This document shows, in pieces, positions 59,490-64,000 of a DNA stretch of 64,000 bases. Source of the stretch: Actinophytocola xanthii. Lineage in GTDB: Bacteria; Actinomycetota; Actinomycetes; Mycobacteriales; Pseudonocardiaceae. The stretch's first letter is position 1, and each line of letters starts with the position of its first letter. The translations under genes and the position numbers were made by a program. The notes beneath the pieces are model-generated. The model ran no database searches and was not told where the DNA came from. It saw nothing but the letters and a program-made list of their open reading frames with translations. The stretch covers positions 62,001-126,000 of the forward strand of contig NZ_MSIE01000002.1 of the NCBI RefSeq assembly GCF_001921205.1. The letters are read 5' to 3'.

Positions 59490-60743
59490 ATGCGCCTTCC
59501 GGGTCTCGACGTGCCGAGGGAGAGCAGGCTCCTGGTCTTCGTCGGGCTCGTCGACGCCGTCGGAACCGGGTTGTACATCGCGGGCTTCGCGGTGTTCTTC
59601 ACCCGCGGCGCCGGCCTCTCGGTGGCCGAGGTCGGGCTCGGGCTCACCGTCGGGAACGCCTGCGGGCTCGTCGCGCTCACGCCCATCGGCATGCTGGCCG
59701 ACCGGATCGGGCCCCGCGCGGCGTCGATCCTGCTGCACCACTGGCGCGGCGTCGGCTTCGTCGCGTTCGCCTTCGTGCACGACTTCGTGGCGTTCCTGGT
59801 GGTCTCCTGCGTCGTCGGCATCCCGACCCGGGCCATCGACCCGGTCAGCCAGCTGTACGTGGACCGGCACATCGGCAAGGACCTGCGCATGCGGGTGATG
59901 TCGGTGATGCGGGTCGTCTACAACATCGGGTTCTCGGTCGGCGGTCTGCTCACCACGCTGATCCTGCTGGTCGACACCCGGCCCGCGTTCCTGGCGATCG
60001 TGCTCGGGAACGGGGCCACGTTCTTCCTCGCCGGAATCCTGCTCGCCAGAGTGCCGTTGCTGGCCGACGACCCGCCCGGCCGCAGGACGGCCCGGGGCTG
60101 GCCGCGGTCGCTGCGCCAGGGCAGGTTCCTCGCCGTCACCGGGCTCAACGCCGTGCTGGTGCTGAACACCACCGTGCTGACGCTGGGCATCCCGCTGTGG
60201 GTGGCCACCCGGACCGAGGCACCCACGGCCGTCGTCGCGCCGCTGATGGTGCTGAACACCGTGCTGGTCGTCCTGCTGCAGGTCCGGCTCGCCCGGGGCA
60301 CCGACACGAGGGAGGGCGGGGTCCGCGCGCTGCGCCGCTCGGCGCTCGCGTTCGCCGCCGCCGCGGTCGTGCTGTCCCTGTCCGGGGCACTGGATCCCCT
60401 CGGGGCGGTGGTCGCCGTGGTCGCCGCGACGGTCCTGCTGACCGTGGGCGAGCTCTGGCACTTCGCCGGGAGACTGTCGGTGTCCTACGCGCTCGCGCCG
60501 CGCGACCGGCAGGGCGAGTACCTGTCGGTGTTCTGGCTCGGCTCCGCCGCGGCGCTCATGGCCGGCCCGGTGCTGGTCACGGTCGGGGTCGTCGACCGAG
60601 GCGCACCCGGCTGGCTCGCCCTGGCCGCCGTCTTCCTCGCGACCGGCCTCCTCGTCGGGCCTGCCGTCGCGGCGGCCGCGCGCCAGCTCGCGGCCGGACA
60701 CCCGAGTAACGACACCGGTGAGGTGGTGGGCAGTGCGACGTGA
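59490..60743 (+). CDS. MFS transporter, likely product exporter
   Basis: A 417-residue protein with 12 predicted membrane helices. The loop between helices 2 and 3 reads GMLADRIGPRAAS, the MFS signature. The ATG follows GAAAGGG. Fold and length fit drug:H+ antiporters, so self-resistance by efflux is the probable role. It overlaps the condensation-like gene downstream. Confidence 0.85.
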   Translation: MRLPGLDVPRESRLLVFVGLVDAVGTGLYIAGFAVFFTRGAGLSVAEVGLGLTVGNACGLVALTPIGMLADRIGPRAASILLHHWRGVGFVAFAFVHDFVAFLVVSCVVGIPTRAIDPVSQLYVDRHIGKDLRMRVMSVMRVVYNIGFSVGGLLTTLILLVDTRPAFLAIVLGNGATFFLAGILLARVPLLADDPPGRRTARGWPRSLRQGRFLAVTGLNAVLVLNTTVLTLGIPLWVATRTEAPTAVVAPLMVLNTVLVVLLQVRLARGTDTREGGVRALRRSALAFAAAAVVLSLSGALDPLGAVVAVVAATVLLTVGELWHFAGRLSVSYALAPRDRQGEYLSVFWLGSAAALMAGPVLVTVGVVDRGAPGWLALAAVFLATGLLVGPAVAAAARQLAAGHPSNDTGEVVGSAT

Positions 60744-62133
60744 CGACGTGCCCCGGGGGACGGTGGTCGACCGGGTCCTGGTCCCGTTCGCCGGTGACGG
60801 CGAAGGCGTGGGCGAGCTCGCGTTCGGGCAGCTCGGCCTCTGGCAGTCGATGGCGAGGGGCGTCTCCCGGACGGTGGCCCACGTCGCCGAGCCCGAGCCG
60901 GGCACGACCGTCGCCGCCGTCGCCGACCTGCTCGGCTTCATGGTGGGCAGACACCAGTCGCTGCGCACCACGCTGCTGCTCCGGGACGACGGGCGCAGGC
61001 CACGGCAGCGGGTGGCCGCGAGCGGGGAGGTCCCGCTGCTCGTGGTGACCACGGAGGACGACGACCGGGCCGACGTCGCCGCGGCGCTCTCGGAGCACTG
61101 GCAGGTCGTCCCGTTCGACTACGAGACCGAGTGGCCGGTGCGGATGGCGGCGGTCGTCACGGCGGAGCGCGTCGTGACCCACGTCGTCACCGTCATCCTG
61201 CACACCTCGATCGACGCGTTCGGGCTGCGGGCACTGGTCGCCGACATCGGCGCGCGCGACCCGGCGACCGGCGCACCGGCCGGGCCGGTCACGGCCGTGC
61301 CGCCGCTCGCGCAGGCGGCCTGGGAGGCGAGCCCGGCGGGACGGCGGCAGAACCAGCGGTCGCTGCGGTACCTGGAACGGGTGCTGGCGACGGCGCCGGC
61401 TGAGCTGTTCGGACCGCCCCGCTACGGCGGCGAGCCGCGCCACGAGCTGCTCCGCTACCGCTCACCCGCGCTCGCGATGGCCGCCCACGCGGTCGCCGCC
61501 CGCGAGCGCGTCGACGACTCGCCGGCGTTGCTCGCCGCGTTCCTCGTCGCCGTGGCCAGGGTCACCGGCGTCAACCCACTGCTGACGATCATGTTGGTGT
61601 CCAACAGGTTCCGGCCGGGCTACGCGGACTCGGTGAGCGCGTTGATCAAGGTCACGCCGTTCGTGCTCGACGTCGCGGGCCTCACCCTGGGGGAGGCGGT
61701 CCGGCAGACCGCGGGCAAGGCGCTGAACGCGTACAAGAACGCCTACTACGACGCCTACGAGCAGGACGAGGTCGTCGCGCGGGTGGAGCGCGAGCGGGGC
61801 GTCGCGTTCGACCTGTCCTGCTACTACAACGACCGCCGGCAGCGGGACCGGGTGCACGCCGGTGTCGCGGCGCCCGCGGCGGAACGGATCCACGCCGCGC
61901 TCGCCGAGAGCGAGCTGTCCTGGTGCCAGGAGGTCGGCATCCCGAGGTCCAAGCTCCACCTGTGCCTGGACGATCCGCCCGGCGCCGTCGAGCTGGTGCT
62001 GTCCGCGGACCGGCGCTACTTCCGAAGGACCGACATGACAGCGCTCGCGCTGGCGATCGAGGAGGTGGCCGTGCAGGCCGCGACCCGACCTGACACGCCA
62101 ACCGGCGCCGTCCCCGCGGCGGCGCTGCGATGA
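60733..62133 (+). CDS. Free-standing condensation-domain-like protein
   Basis: 466 residues from the GTG at 60733, preceded by GAGGTGGT; a GTG 15 bp earlier is possible. The NRPS condensation fold is recognised by ELAFGQLGLWQSM at the start, HQSLRTTLLLRDDG, the active-site region VILHTSIDAFG, and SNRFRPGYADSVSALIKVTPF near the C-terminal half. The usual HHxxxDG is LHTSIDA: the second His and the Asp are kept, the first His and the Gly are not. It may join two carrier-bound units through an amide or ester bond. Confidence 0.8.
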   Translation: MRRDDVPRGTVVDRVLVPFAGDGEGVGELAFGQLGLWQSMARGVSRTVAHVAEPEPGTTVAAVADLLGFMVGRHQSLRTTLLLRDDGRRPRQRVAASGEVPLLVVTTEDDDRADVAAALSEHWQVVPFDYETEWPVRMAAVVTAERVVTHVVTVILHTSIDAFGLRALVADIGARDPATGAPAGPVTAVPPLAQAAWEASPAGRRQNQRSLRYLERVLATAPAELFGPPRYGGEPRHELLRYRSPALAMAAHAVAARERVDDSPALLAAFLVAVARVTGVNPLLTIMLVSNRFRPGYADSVSALIKVTPFVLDVAGLTLGEAVRQTAGKALNAYKNAYYDAYEQDEVVARVERERGVAFDLSCYYNDRRQRDRVHAGVAAPAAERIHAALAESELSWCQEVGIPRSKLHLCLDDPPGAVELVLSADRRYFRRTDMTALALAIEEVAVQAATRPDTPTGAVPAAALR

Positions 62134-63113
62134 CGGCGTCCGCTGTGGACAGCGCGGTCGGTCTGTACCGGACGGTGCGGCTGGTCCGGCGGTTCGAGGA
62201 GCGGGCGATCGAGCTGGTCCGGTCGGGCGACATCGTCGGCGGCATCCACCCCTACGTCGGGCAGGAGGCGGTCGCCGCCGGGGTGTGCGCCGCGCTCGGT
62301 GCCGGCGACCTCGTCACCGGCACCCACCGCGGACACGGGCACGTGCTCGCCAAGGGCGCCGACCCGGCCCGGATGATGGCCGAGCTGACCGGCCGGGAGA
62401 GCGGCCTGAACAAGGGGCGCGGCGGCTCCATGCACGCGGCCGACTTCGGGGTCGGGGTCCTCGGCGCCAACGCGATCGTCGGTGCCGCGGGGGCCATCGC
62501 GACCGGGGCGGCGTGGGCGCGGCGGCGGCTCGGCACCCCGGTCGTCGCGGCGACGTTCTTCGGTGACGGCGCGGTCAACGAGGGCATGCTCCTGGAGGCG
62601 TTCAACCTGGCCGCGCTCTGGCGGGTGCCGGTGTTGTTCGTGTGCGAGAACAACGGCTACGCCACGACGATGCGCGTGGACGACGCGGTCGCCGGCAGCA
62701 TCACCGGGCGAGCCGAGGCGTTCGGCATCCCCGCGTCCACGGTGGACGGTCAGGACCCGGAGGCGGTGCTCGCCGCCGCCCGGGAGGCGGTGGACCGGGC
62801 CCGTGCCGGCGCCGGGCCGTCGTTCCTGGAGTGCCGGACCCGGCGGTTCGACGCCCACCACACCTTCGAGCACGTGGTGCGGCTGCGCTACCGCACCGAC
62901 GAGGAGCTGGCGGGGATCCGTGCCCGCGACCCGGTGGACATCCAGGGCGCACGCCTGGACGCCGCCGTACGCGCCGAGGTGGACGAGGAGGTGGAGCGTG
63001 TGCTGGCGAACGCCGTCGAGTTCGCGCTCGCGAGCCCGTTGCCCGACCCGCTCACCGCGCTGGACCACCTGTACGCGAGCGGGCTCCGGCCCCGACCGGG
63101 GAGTGGTGTCTGA
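62130..63113 (+). CDS. 2-oxoacid dehydrogenase E1 alpha subunit (TPP-dependent)
   Basis: 327 residues. The thiamine-diphosphate motif starts at FFGDGAVNEG and ends in VCENN, and GLNKGRGGSMH is the conserved substrate-site segment of PDH/acetoin-type E1 alpha. It works as an alpha2beta2 enzyme with the next gene to decarboxylate a 2-oxoacid and pass the acyl group on. It overlaps the condensation gene by ATGA and E1 beta by TGATG. In a biosynthetic cluster such pairs can make an acyl starter; in pristinamycin, PglB/PglC act on phenylpyruvate. 4-Hydroxyphenylpyruvate or its oxidised relatives are candidate substrates here. Confidence 0.88.
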   Translation: MTASAVDSAVGLYRTVRLVRRFEERAIELVRSGDIVGGIHPYVGQEAVAAGVCAALGAGDLVTGTHRGHGHVLAKGADPARMMAELTGRESGLNKGRGGSMHAADFGVGVLGANAIVGAAGAIATGAAWARRRLGTPVVAATFFGDGAVNEGMLLEAFNLAALWRVPVLFVCENNGYATTMRVDDAVAGSITGRAEAFGIPASTVDGQDPEAVLAAAREAVDRARAGAGPSFLECRTRRFDAHHTFEHVVRLRYRTDEELAGIRARDPVDIQGARLDAAVRAEVDEEVERVLANAVEFALASPLPDPLTALDHLYASGLRPRPGSGV

Positions 63114-64000
63114 TGCCCTGGCTGTCCTACCAGAAGGCGCTCAACCGGGCGCTCGCCGACGCGATGGCCGCCGACGAGACGGTGTTCGTGCTCGGCGAGG
63201 ACGTCCGGGCCGCCGCGTCGACCGTGACCGCGGGCCTGGTCGGGCGGTTCGGGCCGGAACGGGTGCTCGACACCCCGCTGTCCGAGCAGGGCTTCACCAG
63301 CTTCGCCACCGGCGCCGCGCTCGTCGGCATGCGCCCCGTCATCGAGTTCCAGATCCCCGCGCTGCTGTTCCTGTCCTTCGAGCAGATCACCAACCACGCG
63401 CACAAGTTCTCGCTGATGACCGGCGGACAGTGCCGCGTTCCGGTGACCTACGTCGTGCCCGGGTCCGGGTCGCGCACCGGGTGGGCCGGGCAGCACTCCG
63501 ACCACCCGTACAGCCTGTTCGCCCACGTCGGGGTCAAGACCGTCGTGCCGGCGACGCCGGCCGACGCCTACGGGCTGCTGCGCTCGGCGGTCCAGGACCC
63601 CGACCCGGTGGTGGTGTTCGCGCCCTCGGCCGCGCTCGCCCGCCGCGAGGACACCGACCTGGCCGCGCTCGCGCCGGTGCCGCTCGGCTCGGGACGGGTG
63701 CACCGCCGCGGTACCGACGTCACGGTGGTCGCCGTCGGACACCACGTGCAGGACGCGGTCGCGGTGGCCGACGACCTCGCCGAGACCGTGTCGGTGGAGG
63801 TGTTCGACCCCAGGACGCTCTACCCGTTCGACTGGGACGGGCTCACCGAGTCGGTCGGCCGGACCGGGCGGCTGGTGGTCATCGACGACTCGAACCGGAC
63901 GTGTGGAATCGCCGGCGAGGTGATCGCGACGATGGCGGAACGGGTGCGGCTGGCCGCCCCGCCGGCACGGGTCACCCGCCCCGACGGCGCGGTGCTGCCG
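63113..64000 (+). CDS. 2-oxoacid dehydrogenase E1 beta subunit, 3' end outside window
   Basis: The first 296 residues are present and the frame is still open at the edge; family length is about 325. LGEDVRAA, LDTPLSEQGF, AGQHSDHPYSLFAHVGVKTV and VEVFDPRTLYPFDWD are the usual E1 beta landmarks. The start overlaps the E1 alpha stop by one base (TGATG). Whether E2 and E3 follow cannot be seen. Confidence 0.88.
   Translation, partial: MPWLSYQKALNRALADAMAADETVFVLGEDVRAAASTVTAGLVGRFGPERVLDTPLSEQGFTSFATGAALVGMRPVIEFQIPALLFLSFEQITNHAHKFSLMTGGQCRVPVTYVVPGSGSRTGWAGQHSDHPYSLFAHVGVKTVVPATPADAYGLLRSAVQDPDPVVVFAPSAALARREDTDLAALAPVPLGSGRVHRRGTDVTVVAVGHHVQDAVAVADDLAETVSVEVFDPRTLYPFDWDGLTESVGRTGRLVVIDDSNRTCGIAGEVIATMAERVRLAAPPARVTRPDGAVLP

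Overview
The window is about 72% GC. It is packed with genes that overlap by ATGA or GTGA and often start at GTG, which is typical of a filamentous actinomycete. Three proteins point towards Pseudonocardiales, perhaps near Amycolatopsis: an N-succinylamino-acid racemase whose length and catalytic residue numbers match the Amycolatopsis enzyme, a 4-hydroxymandelate-synthase-like enzyme, and secreted proteins with LAxTG anchors. The taxonomic placement is inference. I saw no rRNA, tRNA, CRISPR array, insertion sequence or prophage.

Left part (1-5.75 kb): an aminosugar uptake and cleavage locus. A GH20 beta-N-acetylhexosaminidase and a carbohydrate ABC transporter (two permeases and a lipoprotein) face a divergent GntR/HutC regulator of DasR type, and the shared promoter holds dre-like palindromes. 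Next (5.8-15.8 kb) come a cytochrome P450, a class V aminotransferase, a Thr-rich cell-wall-anchored 'choice-of-anchor A' protein, membrane proteins, a class I isoprenoid synthase-like enzyme, a membrane NACHT NTPase and a VOC protein.

15.8-29.0 kb: a tightly coupled nine-gene minus-strand operon. In order of transcription it encodes an S12 serine hydrolase, a dipeptide-type ABC importer (binding protein, DppB, a DppC-DppD fusion, DppF), an S9 peptidase fused to an S12 domain, an M20 hydrolase, a COG3375-type GNAT acyltransferase and an N-succinylamino-acid racemase. The last three are the enzymes of the known D-to-L amino acid conversion (succinylate, racemise, desuccinylate). The importer and S12 peptidases would feed it with D-amino-acid-containing peptides, so I read the operon as a D-peptide salvage system.

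29.1-43.4 kb: mixed accessory genes. These include a Rho-N/SAP-like protein, a frameshifted TetR remnant, a PucR regulator, DUF4331 and tandem DUF4360 secreted proteins, an MFS permease, a large secreted PA14/beta-propeller/CBM/DUF1080 protein, a lytic polysaccharide monooxygenase with a perfect CebR/CelR operator, and a secreted trypsin-like protease.

43.5-64 kb (cut by the window end): a biosynthetic gene cluster beside a SARP-type regulator. It has two acyl-adenylating enzymes, two small carrier proteins, a normal ketosynthase, a ketosynthase with the first catalytic His replaced by Asn, two truncated ketosynthase-like proteins, a KAS III-carrier fusion, a 4-hydroxymandelate-synthase-like dioxygenase, a phytanoyl-CoA-type oxygenase, a DUF3050 heme-oxygenase-like protein, an O-methyltransferase, a P450, an exporter, a free-standing condensation-like protein and 2-oxoacid dehydrogenase E1 alpha and beta. 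It also holds a well-initiated 19-residue ORF made of three M-[I/V]-E-D-K-P-type repeats. No ketoreductase, dehydratase, acyltransferase or thioesterase lies in the visible part. I do not recognise the product and think this cluster is the most novel part of the window.
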